Notes: generated by a model from the letters alone, not told the origin. A stretch of DNA of 64,000 nt from an uncultured Helicobacteraceae bacterium (GCA_937973585.1 CALJKN010000192.1:1-64000), one strand, 5' to 3'; positions 26,502-36,487 are shown, numbered from the stretch's first letter. Numbers and translations are program-made.

Positions 26502-27482
26502 ATGACACTCGGTAGTGTAAATATATTTGATGGCCTCAGGCAATCTATCGAAAACGGTGCCGAAAAAGAGATAATACTACAAAATCTCAAAGATACGGAG
26601 GAGCTGTACAAAAAAACGCTCCATAGACTTGAAAAGATAACCATACAAAGCGATAGACAGCAAGAACAGGTACTAAAACTAAACGAGAAGCTAGAGACAA
26701 CGATTAGGGAGCTAAACGACTACAAGGACTCTCTGGAGATAAAAGTAGCGGACGAGACCGAAAAAAGGCTTACTCAAGAGAAGATACTGATACAAAACGC
26801 AAAAATGGCCGAGATGGGTAATATGCTGGGAGCCATAATCCATCAGTGGAATCAGCCTATTACCGTTATCGGGATGATTGCCGATCTACTGGAGGCCGAG
26901 GCTGAAGACGGTGTTGCTAAAAAAGAGGATATTATAGGCTATACGGATACGATTAGAGACAGAATAAAGTTTTTGTCTGCAACGATTCAGGACTTTAGAA
27001 ACTTTTTTAAGCCGGATAAAGAGGTAAAACTGTTTTCGCCAAAAGAGCTTGTCGAAAACGTAGTTAGTATAATTTCCCACCAGATTTTAAAATATAAAGC
27101 GACCCTCACCGTCTCAGGCGATAGTGGAAAAATAGCCGCCGGATTCCCGAATGAGATTAAGCACGTTATATTAAATCTAATAAATAATGCCCTTGAGGCC
27201 TGCGGACAAAATAAAACCGAAAAACCTGTCATTAATATAGATATAACAAGACAAAACGACAAAGCCGTTATAACCATCTCCGACAATGGCGGCGGCATTC
27301 CGGAGGAGATTATGCAAAAACTATTTGAGCCTTATAATAGCTCAAAAGGTGAGGCTGGAACAGGGATAGGATTGACGCTCGCAAAAACTATCGTAGAGGA
27401 GCATCACAAAGGCTCTATAACGGCGAAAAATACGGATATAGGGGCTCTGTTTAGAATAGAGCTACCGACGGTTAACATGTAG
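26502..27482 (+). CDS. Soluble histidine kinase with coiled-coil N-terminus
   Basis: A 326-residue kinase without a recognisable sensor domain. Residues 1-100 are mostly coiled coil; the phosphoacceptor box is IIHQWNQPITV, and the ATP domain has LNLINNALEA, DNGGGIPEEI and GTGIGLTLAK. It probably receives its signal through a protein partner. It ends tail to tail with the YihY gene, with a 21-base overlap. No response regulator is adjacent. Confidence 0.82.
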   Translation: MTLGSVNIFDGLRQSIENGAEKEIILQNLKDTEELYKKTLHRLEKITIQSDRQQEQVLKLNEKLETTIRELNDYKDSLEIKVADETEKRLTQEKILIQNAKMAEMGNMLGAIIHQWNQPITVIGMIADLLEAEAEDGVAKKEDIIGYTDTIRDRIKFLSATIQDFRNFFKPDKEVKLFSPKELVENVVSIISHQILKYKATLTVSGDSGKIAAGFPNEIKHVILNLINNALEACGQNKTEKPVINIDITRQNDKAVITISDNGGGIPEEIMQKLFEPYNSSKGEAGTGIGLTLAKTIVEEHHKGSITAKNTDIGALFRIELPTVNM

Positions 27483-28235
27483 CTTTAGCGCTGCAAAAAA
27501 GATATACCAGCTAAGGTTTAGCCAAACAAAAAAGATAAAAATTGCGGCAAACGGTCCGTATATAGTTGTATATGATGTCCCCGCCAACACATAGTAGACA
27601 AAAAGCTTTTTTGAAGCAGCTATTGCAAAAGAGGCAATGAACGAATCCAAAAATGTGTATATAATCCCTTTGTAAATCGGCAATAGCATATTAAAAAATA
27701 CAAAAATACCTATCCATATCTGAATTACGGTTGTCAAAAATCCCAAAAAACCAAATCCAAAATACGACAAAGCACTCTCTATGACGGTTGAAAACGAGGT
27801 GAGAACTATCAGCGCCAATACGGTTATAAGATATTTTATGAATCTAGCCGCATTAAAATCCGGTTTTTGCCTACTCATTTCACTAACGCAAAAATCGAGC
27901 TGTTTTATAAACATATAGACGGAGTAGACGGCAAACAAAAGCCCCAAAAGCCCCAATTTTTTGGAGTTTTGCAAAAAACCGTCCAGATACCCTACGATAC
28001 TATCCGCACTCCCTTCAAACAGATTTTCGTACAAAAAGACCTTGAAACTCTGGAAATATCCGTCAAAAGCAATGATGTTGACAGCTGCAAAAACGCATAG
28101 CATCATAAACGGGACAAACGAAAATATCGTAATAAAACTCATGGAGCCGCTATAAAGGGCTAATCTGTCATCAAAAAAAGAGGCTATTTCGGCCAACTTT
28201 TTTTTATACGATCCTGTTTTTCTTTTCGCCGGCAA
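27462..28235 (-). CDS. YihY/BrkB-family inner-membrane protein
   Basis: A 257-residue membrane protein with about six hydrophobic segments, of the family once called RNase BN. The YSGSMSFITIFSFVPFMM opening and the GTSYTTIYGPFAAIFIFFVWLNLSW closing segments are the family hallmarks. The function is not settled for the family, which has been proposed to be a transporter. Its annotated ATG overlaps the upstream dehydrogenase by 32 bases; a TTG 14 codons later would reduce this. Last gene of the chemotaxis-led minus-strand run. Confidence 0.78.
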   Translation of the reverse strand: MPAKRKTGSYKKKLAEIASFFDDRLALYSGSMSFITIFSFVPFMMLCVFAAVNIIAFDGYFQSFKVFLYENLFEGSADSIVGYLDGFLQNSKKLGLLGLLFAVYSVYMFIKQLDFCVSEMSRQKPDFNAARFIKYLITVLALIVLTSFSTVIESALSYFGFGFLGFLTTVIQIWIGIFVFFNMLLPIYKGIIYTFLDSFIASFAIAASKKLFVYYVLAGTSYTTIYGPFAAIFIFFVWLNLSWYIFFAALKLHVNRR

Positions 28236-29169
28236 AAAAAGCTTCTATATTTTGTAATATTTGAGATACTAGTTTCTCTCTAGCCTGTATCCCAGCCCAG
28301 CCGATATGAGGGGTTAAGACAAGTTTTCTCTTGTCTCTCACGCCAAACAGCGGGTTGTCTGCCTCTATCGGCTCTTTTTCGTACACGTCGGCAATATAGC
28401 ATCCAAAACTATCATTATTGAGTAGTCTTGCGACCTCTTGCTCGTCTACGACAAAACCTCTGGAAAAGTTTATTAAAATCGCATCTTTTTTGAGCTTTGA
28501 CAGTATATCGCCGTTTAGGAGGTTTTTTGTTTTTTCATTTAGGGGGCAGTTTACCGATATAAAATCACAGTCTGATACCATCTCCTCCAAAGGCACCGAC
28601 CTGAATTCTCGGTCGTTATTTTGTCCGGTTGTGGAGTAGTAGCAAACATCGGCTCCAAACATTTCGGCTATAGAGGCTATCTTGTGCCCTATTTCACCAA
28701 GCCCGATAACTCCAAATTTTTTTCCCTCTAAAAGCGAAAATTCCCTCTCCATACATGTAAAGGTTAGACTTTTTTGATATCTGCCGTTTTTGACGTAGTT
28801 GTCGAAAAAATCTATCTCTCCAATTTTGTGAAACAAGGCGCTAAAGGTCGTCTGAGCGACGCTCAGGGTCGAATACCCCTTGACATTACAAACAGCGATA
28901 TCGAGATTTTTACACCATTCTATGTCGATGTTGTTGTATCCTGTGGCGGCTACGCAAACAAGTTTTAGACTTTTAGCCCCCTCTAAAACCTCTCTACCCA
29001 GTACAACCTTGTTTGTTATGACGACATCGGCCTCTATGATCCGCTCCAAAACAGATTCGCTGCCCGTAGTGTTGAATTTTACAAAGCTATATCTATTGTC
29101 AAAATCACAAAAATCTACCGAGCCGAGTGTGTCTGAATCTAGCAAAACAACGCTATATTTTTTTTCCAT
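28204..29169 (-). CDS. D-2-hydroxyacid dehydrogenase
   Basis: NAD(H)-dependent oxidoreductase of 321 residues from the D-lactate/glycerate dehydrogenase family. The Rossmann motif GLGEIGHKIA is near residue 155, INFSRG near 230 carries the conserved Arg, and VLTPHIGWAG near 290 carries the catalytic His. The substrate (hydroxypyruvate, glyoxylate or another 2-oxoacid) cannot be told. The start shares one base with the cheB stop, so it is coupled to chemotaxis genes without an obvious functional reason. Confidence 0.85.
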   Translation of the reverse strand: MEKKYSVVLLDSDTLGSVDFCDFDNRYSFVKFNTTGSESVLERIIEADVVITNKVVLGREVLEGAKSLKLVCVAATGYNNIDIEWCKNLDIAVCNVKGYSTLSVAQTTFSALFHKIGEIDFFDNYVKNGRYQKSLTFTCMEREFSLLEGKKFGVIGLGEIGHKIASIAEMFGADVCYYSTTGQNNDREFRSVPLEEMVSDCDFISVNCPLNEKTKNLLNGDILSKLKKDAILINFSRGFVVDEQEVARLLNNDSFGCYIADVYEKEPIEADNPLFGVRDKRKLVLTPHIGWAGIQAREKLVSQILQNIEAFFAGEKKNRIV

Positions 29170-30206
29170 TACCGAATTGACTCTGCCGTTTTGATGATTG
29201 TCTCCGCTACCCTCTCTAGCCTCACCTGTTTCTCTACGGCTCCTAACTCGTATGCGACTTTAGGCATACCGTATACTATTGCACTTTCTTCGTCCTGTCC
29301 TATAGTTTTTGCCCCTATCTTTCTCATAGAGAGTAACCCCTTTGCCCCATCAGCACCCATTCCGGTTAGTATCACTCCGATAGAGTTTGCCCCTGCCGTT
29401 TTGGCTACAGAATTAAAAAGGACATCGACGCTAGGTCTGTGGCCGGATACTTTGTCTCCGGCTCCTATCTCTACATAGTATCTGGCACCCGAGCGTCTTA
29501 GAACCATGTGAAAATCGCCCGGTGCAATCAAAGCTTTTCCTACACCCAAAAACTCACCGTTTTTTGCCTCTTTGACCTCTATGGCACATATTTCATTTAG
29601 CCTATCCGCAAATGATTTTGTAAAATTAGGGGGCATATGTTGGACTATGACAATCCCGGGAATATTTGCCGGAAGTCTTGTCAAAACCTCTTTGATGGCC
29701 TCTGTACCCCCAGTAGATGCCCCTATGGCTATTACCTTATCCGTCGTTTCACTAAGAGCCGAATATGAGAGTCTAGGCTCATTGGTATGTGGTCTTGCCT
29801 TATGGACTTTTGCTTTTGCGGCCGCTTTTACTTTTTCTATTATTTCCGCTTTTATCTCATCGATACCGTCATATATGTTTGAATGCGGTTTCGGGACAAA
29901 ATCTACGGCTCCCGCCTCCAAGGCCTCTAGCGTAGTCCTTGCCCCTTTTTGGGTAAGCGAAGAGACCATAACAACCGGAGTCGGCATGTGCGTCATTAGC
30001 TTTTTTAAGAAAGTAATTCCGTCCATTCTGGGCATCTCAACATCTAGGCATACAACATCCGGACGTAGCTCCACTATCTTATCTCTGGCAACATAGGCAT
30101 CCTGCGCTGTCCCTACAACCTCTATATCTTTATCGGACTCCAAAACCTCTCTGACAACTGCTCTAGCCGTAGCACTGTCGTCAACTATCAAAACCTTGAT
30201 GGCCAT
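29169..30206 (-). CDS. cheB: Chemotaxis glutamate methylesterase/deamidase
   Basis: Removes methyl groups from chemoreceptors for adaptation. The 345 residues comprise a receiver with phosphoacceptor D55 (CLDVEMP) and a C-terminal esterase with the triad S164 (GASTGG), H190 (VQHMPP) and D286 (GMGADGAKG), the same numbers as in the enteric enzyme. Unlike the receiver-less CheB described for Campylobacter jejuni, it keeps the regulatory receiver. It follows cheD by five bases. Confidence 0.94.
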   Translation of the reverse strand: MAIKVLIVDDSATARAVVREVLESDKDIEVVGTAQDAYVARDKIVELRPDVVCLDVEMPRMDGITFLKKLMTHMPTPVVMVSSLTQKGARTTLEALEAGAVDFVPKPHSNIYDGIDEIKAEIIEKVKAAAKAKVHKARPHTNEPRLSYSALSETTDKVIAIGASTGGTEAIKEVLTRLPANIPGIVIVQHMPPNFTKSFADRLNEICAIEVKEAKNGEFLGVGKALIAPGDFHMVLRRSGARYYVEIGAGDKVSGHRPSVDVLFNSVAKTAGANSIGVILTGMGADGAKGLLSMRKIGAKTIGQDEESAIVYGMPKVAYELGAVEKQVRLERVAETIIKTAESIR

Positions 30207-30211
30207 TTGTA

Positions 30212-30679
30212 TCAGGACTCCTTTTGTGGGCTAGAATATTTCATTAACACTTTTCCGGTATCGGTTCTCATCATAATTCTTCTTCCCGATGAACCGCCGG
30301 TATCTTCCGCCGTTACCCGTATTTTATACTCCGATAAAATCTCTTTGGCGGTTAGTATATTTCTTTTGCCAATCATCATATCTTCGCTTGATGAAAAATT
30401 GATACTAGCTCCACCGAATATCTTTGCCTCCATATTTGAGGTGCTGCACCCTATATCGGTCATCGACTGAATCATTCTAGGAATCGATATGTTTCCAAAT
30501 TTTGGACTTTGAAGGCCATTTCCATTCCAAAGCGGCAAAAGATAGTGGTTCATCCCACCTATCTGTCTGGCTTTGTCAAAAAGGCAAACTGCTACGCATG
30601 AACCGAGTACGGTAGAGATCTCGGTTGGATTAAAACCTATATGAATCTGGCCGACGTGAATAAATACTTTTTCGTACAT
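30212..30679 (-). CDS. cheD: Chemoreceptor glutamine deamidase
   Basis: Deamidates receptor glutamines to glutamates. The 155-residue protein has catalytic C28 in GSCVAVCLFD and H45 in GGMNHYLLP. It lies between the degenerate kinase gene and cheB, as in many complete chemotaxis clusters. Confidence 0.92.
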   Translation of the reverse strand: MYEKVFIHVGQIHIGFNPTEISTVLGSCVAVCLFDKARQIGGMNHYLLPLWNGNGLQSPKFGNISIPRMIQSMTDIGCSTSNMEAKIFGGASINFSSSEDMMIGKRNILTAKEILSEYKIRVTAEDTGGSSGRRIMMRTDTGKVLMKYSSPQKES

Positions 30680-30697
30680 TTATGTTATTCCGCCGAC

Positions 30698-31585
30698 TTA
30701 CATTTCGAATGCGTCGTCAAAATCTTCAAACAGAATATCGTTTCCGCCGCCGCTACCGCACTCCTGACACTCGTTTGCCAATGGAATCTCAACCTTAAAT
30801 ACGGTTTTACCGTGCTCACTATCGTAATCTATCTCTCCGTCAAGCGCCTCAACCTCGCCTTTTACGACGCTAAGACCCAAGCCGAGTCCTGTTTTTGCCC
30901 TATTGACACCTTGATTAAACTGACTAAATCTATTATAAACGAGCATTTTGTTATCAACACTAATCCCCTCCCCCTCATCTTCTACTTCGATATAGAGTTT
31001 TGTATCATCGTTTTTTAGTCTAACGGTAATAGTTTTATCCGGATATGTGTATTCGCACGCATTGGATAGGAGATTTGAGATAATAAGATATAGTTTTGAG
31101 GCATCGGAAATTATTTTTTCACTACAGTCGTTTTGCAGGACAATATTGATATTTTTGTCTTTTATGAGGTAGATAAAAGCCGATTTTGCATCACTTAGGA
31201 TACTCTCAAAATTGATTTTTGTATAGTAGCTCTCGGTTTTTCCGGCTTCTATCTCGCTAGCGGCTATTATATTTTTAATCTGGAAATCAAGCCTCAAAAT
31301 CTCCATATGGAGCATCTCGACAAGCTCGGTTGTTTTTTCCGGCTTTTTACCCGTTAGGACTATTGAGCAAATATTTAAAACCGATGATATCGGGTTATTG
31401 AATTCGTTTTTTATAAGGGATAAAAACTCGCTTTTTACCGAGTCTACCTCAATCAGTCTCTGGTTTAGGTCTATAAGTTTTTTATTTAAAAATTCAGATT
31501 CTTCGATTGAGGCGTTTTTCTCTTTAAATCTTCTCTCAATCTCTTGCAGTATCGATTCGTCGCTTAAATTGTGCAAATCTTGCAT
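30698..31585 (-). CDS. Histidine-kinase-like protein lacking the phosphoacceptor His
   Basis: A 295-residue protein with a coiled-coil start, a DHp-like helix and a complete HATPase domain (N-box LIISNLLSNACEYT, DEGEGISVD, GLGLGLSVV). In the DHp helix the normal SHELRTP is replaced by K59-N60-E61-F62-N63-N64-P65, so Asn occupies the place of the phosphorylated His. The C-terminal tail is acidic and carries CQECG. It cannot autophosphorylate in the usual way; it may be an allosteric partner of CheA or a phosphatase. It lies between cheR and cheD. Confidence 0.75.
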   Translation of the reverse strand: MQDLHNLSDESILQEIERRFKEKNASIEESEFLNKKLIDLNQRLIEVDSVKSEFLSLIKNEFNNPISSVLNICSIVLTGKKPEKTTELVEMLHMEILRLDFQIKNIIAASEIEAGKTESYYTKINFESILSDAKSAFIYLIKDKNINIVLQNDCSEKIISDASKLYLIISNLLSNACEYTYPDKTITVRLKNDDTKLYIEVEDEGEGISVDNKMLVYNRFSQFNQGVNRAKTGLGLGLSVVKGEVEALDGEIDYDSEHGKTVFKVEIPLANECQECGSGGGNDILFEDFDDAFEM

Positions 31586-31606
31586 ATTGACCCTTTGTTT
31601 GGTTTT

Positions 31607-32428
31607 TTATAGTTTTGTATAAATTGACGACTTGAGAAGTCCGAATTCGTGCTTATTTTCGGTTATGGCCTCCGAATCACCGATAACCAACAACCCACCT
31701 TTGTCAAGTAGTTTTGCGTACCTGCTGATTAACGCTTTTTTTGTCGGATTATCAAAATAAATCATAACGTTTCGGCAAAAAATAATGTCAAATTTGTTTT
31801 TAAAAATCGTAAAATCACCCGTCACGAGATTAAAACTTCTAAAAACAATATCGGACTTTAGCTCGTCTTTGACGGCGTACTGTAACCCATTGGCTGTTCT
31901 ATGTTTGTCAAAATATTTTTGCAGCTGTGTAGATGAAATACCGGATATATCCTTTTCGGCATACTCTCCCCTGACCCCTTTTGACATGGCTTTATGTGAA
32001 ATATCGGTAGCAAGTATCTTGATATCTCTTTGTGAGAAATCTTTTAGGTTATCCCTCAAAAACATAGAAATAGTATACGGCTCTTCGCCGCTAGAACAAG
32101 CTGCCGACCAGATCCTGATTTTTTGTTTTTTACCGAATATCTTCTCCATATTCTCTTTTAAATACTGCCACTGCTGCGGGGAGCGAAAAAAAGAGGTGAC
32201 ATTTGTGGAGATTGCGTTTATAAAATCTATAAACTCATCCTCTCCCTCTTTAGAATTTAAAAAACGGTAATACTCACTAAAAGTCTTAAAGCCGAAATGT
32301 TTTAATCTTTTGTGTAGTCTACCCTTTACCATTACCGATTTTTGTTCGGATAGGGCAATCCCTACCCTCTTGTAAACAAATGAACGGATTTTTTCAAACT
32401 CTTCGTTTGTTATCTCTATGTCAAGCAT
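31607..32428 (-). CDS. cheR: Chemotaxis protein methyltransferase
   Basis: S-adenosylmethionine-dependent methylation of receptor glutamates. The 273 residues include the N-terminal helical domain (FKTFSEYYRFL), the SAM-binding motif SAACSSGEEPYTI and the DIIFCRNVMIYFD motif. It lies immediately after cheA (three-base gap). The two receptors of this cluster end in DLKEF, which does not match the xWxxF pentapeptide used to tether CheR in enterics. Confidence 0.93.
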   Translation of the reverse strand: MLDIEITNEEFEKIRSFVYKRVGIALSEQKSVMVKGRLHKRLKHFGFKTFSEYYRFLNSKEGEDEFIDFINAISTNVTSFFRSPQQWQYLKENMEKIFGKKQKIRIWSAACSSGEEPYTISMFLRDNLKDFSQRDIKILATDISHKAMSKGVRGEYAEKDISGISSTQLQKYFDKHRTANGLQYAVKDELKSDIVFRSFNLVTGDFTIFKNKFDIIFCRNVMIYFDNPTKKALISRYAKLLDKGGLLVIGDSEAITENKHEFGLLKSSIYTKL

Positions 32429-32431
32429 TAA

Positions 32432-34564
32432 TTATTTGTCCGACTCGGAGCATAGCCCGTCAATATTCAAAATCAAGGCTATATCGCCGTTGCCCAAAAT
32501 CGCCCCGCCGGATATCTCACGTATTTTTGCCATAGAGCGTCCGAGGCTTTTGATAACAACCTGTTGGCGACCAAGTAAGGCATCTACCAAAATAGCAAAT
32601 CTACCACGCTCAGAATCTACGCATACAAGTGTGCTCTCCCAAATTTGTGGCCTGTGCGGAGTTTTTACGTCAAGTGCCTCATCTAATCTAATAACCGGAA
32701 TCTGCTCCCCTCTTAGGTTTACAAACTCACCACGCCCTTTTAACATATGGACTATCTCTTTTTGCGGGACAAACGACTCTACTACGCTAAGCGTTGGGAT
32801 GATGAACGTCTCAGCACCGCTTTTAACCAACATTCCATCAATAATTGCAAGCGTGAGCGGCAATATGATAGAAAAAGTACTACCGTAGCCTATTTCGCTG
32901 TCTATCTCAACTTTGCCCCGTAGCTTTTCTATAGATGTCTTAACAACGTCAAGGCCGACACCTCTGCCGGATATATCACTAATTGTTTTTGCAGTGGAAA
33001 AACCGGGTTGCATGATAAGCGAGAATATCTGCTGGTCGGTCAGGGTGTCGTTTGGATCGACAAGACCTCTTTCTATCCCTTTTTTTAAGACCGCTTCCTT
33101 GTCGATACCCCTACCGTCGTCGGAGATTGCGATAATAATATTTCCGCTTTTATGAAACGCTCTCAGGGATATCGTCCCATCTCTCTCTTTCCCTTTTGCT
33201 TCCCTCTCATCATTGCTATCCTCTAGCCCGTGGTCGATAGCATTTCGTATCATATGTACGATAGGATCAGATAGGGAGTCGATCATTGTTTTATCAATCT
33301 CTGTCTCTTCACCCTGAATAACCAATTTGATATCTTTGCCGGTTTTTTTGGCCGTATCTCTGGCCACCCGTTTCATCTTCTCAAATGTATCCCTGATAGC
33401 AACCATCCTAAGAGACATAACTCTGTCTTGAATCGTCTTCGTGATTTTAGAGAGCGTCTCTATCGTTTTGTTTATATTTGAGTCACCAAGATCTTTTATC
33501 TTTTCATTCTGAGCGATAAAGTTCTGGGCGATAACAAGCTCCCCTACGGTGTCGAAAAGCTCATCCAGTTTTGCCGTGTCAATTTTGATATACGACTTTT
33601 GGGCTGACTCCTCTTTTTTTACAACTGAAGATGTCTGTTGTTTGCTCTCAGGTAGTTTACTTGCCTGCTCCTGCTCTTCAATCTTTTTTGGTGCATCGCC
33701 TTGTGGTTTTATCTCCTCTTTTACTGCGGCTATTTCTGCCGCTTTTGCCTCTATTGCCCTTATTGCATATTCGTGCTCGAATAAAAATTCAAAAATCTCA
33801 GATATCTCAGCCTCCGGCTTCTCAGAAGCGAGAAGAACAGATACTAATGGAAGATATGAGTCCTCGGCTGCAAATTCCGAGAGTTTCGGGACGTGCTCCA
33901 TGTCCCAATATGTATGGAGTATATCGCCGACATCGGATAGCATCTTCAAAAATACGATATGGTCATAGCCTCTAAAATATATATCTTTGTCAAATATAAA
34001 ATCTACCGCATATAGAGTTTTGCCGTCTATATGGTATTTTTGCCCATCAGCCGATATCTTTTGCTTTATCCTCTGGGCACACTCTAGTCCGCTCGAATCT
34101 TCGCCAATTTGAACTTCGTTGGCGCTAAATTCAGATGCTAAATCTTTTAGCGGCGGTTCGTCTTTTGTAGCCTTGGCACTTCCGCCGTCAAGTAAAGCGA
34201 TAATGGCAGACAGACACTCGTCATAGTTTTCCGGTAGTCCGTCCGATTCGGCAACCTCGTAATTTAACGTCTCTTTTATTACGTCTACCGATTTTAGCAA
34301 CGTATCAACGGCTGATTCCGGAACTACGGCACCGGGGCTTCTATAGTTATCTAGCAAATCCTCAAAATGATGGACAAAGCCGCCGAGTCTGGTAAACCCA
34401 AACGCATTGGCATTCCCTTTTAGGGTATGAACACCACGAAAAAGCTCATTGATTAGCTCTTTATTTCCTGTATCAGACTCAAAATCCACAATATCGGCAT
34501 CGAGTTTTTCGATAATCTCGGAGGCCTCTTCGATGAATATATTTTTTAACTGCTCTTTATTCAT
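32432..34564 (-). CDS. cheA: Chemotaxis histidine kinase
   Basis: Central kinase of the chemotaxis array. From ATG 34564 (inside the end of the preceding small gene) it has 710 residues; the longer frame to 34603 has no better start. The HPt domain has phosphorylated H46 in GVHTLKGNANAFG. A middle region (about 150-290) holds a P2-like domain followed by an acidic Glu/Gln-rich linker. The P3 dimerisation helices, the P4 ATPase (RNAIDHG, DDGRGID, GRGVGLDVV) and the P5 CheW-like domain follow. No receiver is fused at the end, unlike the CheA-Y fusion common in Campylobacterota. Confidence 0.94.
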   Translation of the reverse strand: MNKEQLKNIFIEEASEIIEKLDADIVDFESDTGNKELINELFRGVHTLKGNANAFGFTRLGGFVHHFEDLLDNYRSPGAVVPESAVDTLLKSVDVIKETLNYEVAESDGLPENYDECLSAIIALLDGGSAKATKDEPPLKDLASEFSANEVQIGEDSSGLECAQRIKQKISADGQKYHIDGKTLYAVDFIFDKDIYFRGYDHIVFLKMLSDVGDILHTYWDMEHVPKLSEFAAEDSYLPLVSVLLASEKPEAEISEIFEFLFEHEYAIRAIEAKAAEIAAVKEEIKPQGDAPKKIEEQEQASKLPESKQQTSSVVKKEESAQKSYIKIDTAKLDELFDTVGELVIAQNFIAQNEKIKDLGDSNINKTIETLSKITKTIQDRVMSLRMVAIRDTFEKMKRVARDTAKKTGKDIKLVIQGEETEIDKTMIDSLSDPIVHMIRNAIDHGLEDSNDEREAKGKERDGTISLRAFHKSGNIIIAISDDGRGIDKEAVLKKGIERGLVDPNDTLTDQQIFSLIMQPGFSTAKTISDISGRGVGLDVVKTSIEKLRGKVEIDSEIGYGSTFSIILPLTLAIIDGMLVKSGAETFIIPTLSVVESFVPQKEIVHMLKGRGEFVNLRGEQIPVIRLDEALDVKTPHRPQIWESTLVCVDSERGRFAILVDALLGRQQVVIKSLGRSMAKIREISGGAILGNGDIALILNIDGLCSESDK

Positions 34565-34826
34565 GGCATATCCATTCAGCTTTTCCGAGTTTTTTAAAAT
34601 CAAATCCTCCGCCGTCTATAAACGGTATCTTGATGTTGGATTTTGTTTTTTTGAGACTCACCAAAAAAGCGATAAGGGCTGACGACAGGGGCATCTCATC
34701 GTCGCCGCCCTCAAAACCGACCTCTTCTATATATTCAAGACGAGGCAGAACAAACTTTTTTAGCTCATCGATATCTGCCTGCGTCATATCTAACGATATG
34801 TTTAGTCTATCACCGTCTATTTGCAT
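34557..34826 (-). CDS. Small STAS-like protein in chemotaxis cluster
   Basis: An 89-residue protein starting MQIDGDRLNISLDMTQAD. The pattern, a strand, acidic helix, SSALIAFLVSLKKTKSN and a final strand plus helix, resembles a shortened STAS/anti-anti-sigma fold as found in some chemotaxis operons, but the usual DSxG phosphorylation loop is not seen (GDDEMPLSSAL stands there). It lies directly after the second receptor gene (two bases) and overlaps cheA by eight bases. The family assignment is tentative. Confidence 0.55.
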   Translation of the reverse strand: MQIDGDRLNISLDMTQADIDELKKFVLPRLEYIEEVGFEGGDDEMPLSSALIAFLVSLKKTKSNIKIPFIDGGGFDFKKLGKAEWICHE

Positions 34827-34828
34827 AT

Positions 34829-35695
34829 TTAAAACTCTTTCAAATCGCTTTCATCTAACGGAAATATCTCATCCGCATCTTTTCTGCCTTGTGCAGGTTT
34901 TGCTTTTGCCGTTACGACAGGTCTATGTGATACCTGTCTTATCTCTTTTTTTATAGGAGAAGATTGTTTGCTTACAGACTTCGGTGCTGAGTGTGGGTGA
35001 TGTGAATCAACATCAATCCCGACTATTTTAGCAAGAGCCGCTACGGCTTCCAAGGCCGCTACGGCTTGTGCATTAAGCTCTTCCGATGCTGCTGCTGCCT
35101 CTTCCGAGTTTGCCGCTACCTGTTGGGTTACCTGATCTATCTGACCCATTGCGCTGTTTAGCTGTGTTAAACCCTCGGTTTGTTCTCTGCTTGACATTGC
35201 AACTTCGCCGATTAGGTCTGATACTTTTTTTGCTTTGTCTTCGATGTCTCTAAACGAGTTACTGGCTAGATTGGCTATCTCTGAACCTTTTTTGATTTGA
35301 CCTACAGCTTCTTCGATGACTACGGCCGTCTCTTTTGCACTATTAGCCGCTCTTTGTGCAAGGTTTCTAACCTCATCGGCAACAACCGCAAATCCTAGTC
35401 CGTGCTCCCCTGCCCTTGCTGCCTCCACTGCTGCGTTTAGCGCTAGTAGGTTTACTTGAAATGCTATCTGGTCTATTGTTTTTACTATGTTTGCTATTTT
35501 TGCAGCCGATTCGGTAACCTCTTGCATAGAACCTACAAGCTCTTCACCTTTGCTTAGACCCTCTTTTGCCGCTTTGTTTGCCTCTTTTGCCAATATATCT
35601 GCCTGTCTGGCGTTTTCAGTATTAGATGTAACGCTAGCCGTAGTCTCTTCGAGGGTAGCACTAACCTCTTCAACGCTACTTGCCTGCTCTGATGC
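34829..35695 (-). repeat. 867-base identical repeat, copy 1 (3' part of MCP gene)
   Basis: By line-by-line comparison this segment equals 36520-37386 with no difference seen; spacing is 1691 bases. Identity begins at the stop codon (34829) and breaks at 35696. Further upstream in the genes the protein stays identical but synonymous differences appear. Confidence 0.88.
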
Positions 35696-36487
35696 ACCTT
35701 GCGCCAAAGAGGTAGAACTAGATGCTACCTGATCGGCGGCAGAGGTGATTTGTAATGCACCTTCGTTTATAGTGGTGACCGCTTCTGTGATTGAGCGTGT
35801 TACGGAGCGGATGATGAGGGCGGCCAAGATAATAGATATGACTATAACTACCGAAGCCGATACGCCTACAGAGTTTCTGGATGAAGATGCTTCCCCATAG
35901 GCCGTATCCACAACCTCTTTTATTTTTGACTCTCTTCTGTCAAGTAGTTTATTGAGCGCTGAACCCATTGCATCTGACACCGGTATCATATGCGATACCT
36001 CTGCTTTATATGTCACGAAAAGCTCTTTTTGTATATTTGGATCTTTATTCTCTGATAATTTTTTTATCACAGAATCTATTTGAGCATATTCGCTTCTCCA
36101 AGCTTTATACTTTTCGGTAAAATCTGCAAAATCTTTTTTGCCGTTCTCTGTTGCAATTAAACTTTCATATGTTTTCATATGCTTTTCGAAAATAGACCAC
36201 GATTTTTCTCTCTGATCTAAAACTTTAGCAAATGAGGCTTGTGCATTATAATTTAACTCATGCTCATAGACGGAAAGTGTTTGCGCCCTGATAACAAGTC
36301 TCTCCCTGTCCATTTTTAGTGCGGCGGTACTCTGAACAACTTCTTTTTTACCAATACCTTCAACATCTTCTATCCACCCGTTAGCGCCAGAAAATCCTTT
36401 GTAGGACAAAAAAGCTATCCCCGCCAACATAAAAACGGTAAGTAACATTAGCTTGGTTCTTAAAACCATATTATCTAGCCAACCCAT
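34829..36487 (-). CDS. Methyl-accepting chemotaxis protein (second of pair)
   Basis: A 552-residue transmembrane chemoreceptor: membrane segments at about 10-28 and 205-225, a helical-bundle periplasmic domain between them, and the cytoplasmic signalling domain with the conserved hairpin tip ([20 protein letters not shown]). A long basic and proline-containing linker precedes the terminal DESDLKEF. From the second membrane segment to the end the protein is the same as its upstream neighbour, while the sensor domains differ. No clear HAMP domain is present, as the signalling helix begins soon after the membrane segment. Confidence 0.92.
   Translation of the reverse strand: MGWLDNMVLRTKLMLLTVFMLAGIAFLSYKGFSGANGWIEDVEGIGKKEVVQSTAALKMDRERLVIRAQTLSVYEHELNYNAQASFAKVLDQREKSWSIFEKHMKTYESLIATENGKKDFADFTEKYKAWRSEYAQIDSVIKKLSENKDPNIQKELFVTYKAEVSHMIPVSDAMGSALNKLLDRRESKIKEVVDTAYGEASSSRNSVGVSASVVIVISIILAALIIRSVTRSITEAVTTINEGALQITSAADQVASSSTSLAQGASEQASSVEEVSATLEETTASVTSNTENARQADILAKEANKAAKEGLSKGEELVGSMQEVTESAAKIANIVKTIDQIAFQVNLLALNAAVEAARAGEHGLGFAVVADEVRNLAQRAANSAKETAVVIEEAVGQIKKGSEIANLASNSFRDIEDKAKKVSDLIGEVAMSSREQTEGLTQLNSAMGQIDQVTQQVAANSEEAAAASEELNAQAVAALEAVAALAKIVGIDVDSHHPHSAPKSVSKQSSPIKKEIRQVSHRPVVTAKAKPAQGRKDADEIFPLDESDLKEF

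Noticed and set aside
30641..31018. 125-codon plus-strand frame over the kinase-like gene
   Set aside because: It lies antisense to the clearly coding pseudokinase gene. Similar antisense frames over cheA, dapD, addA and pnp are by-products of codon bias.
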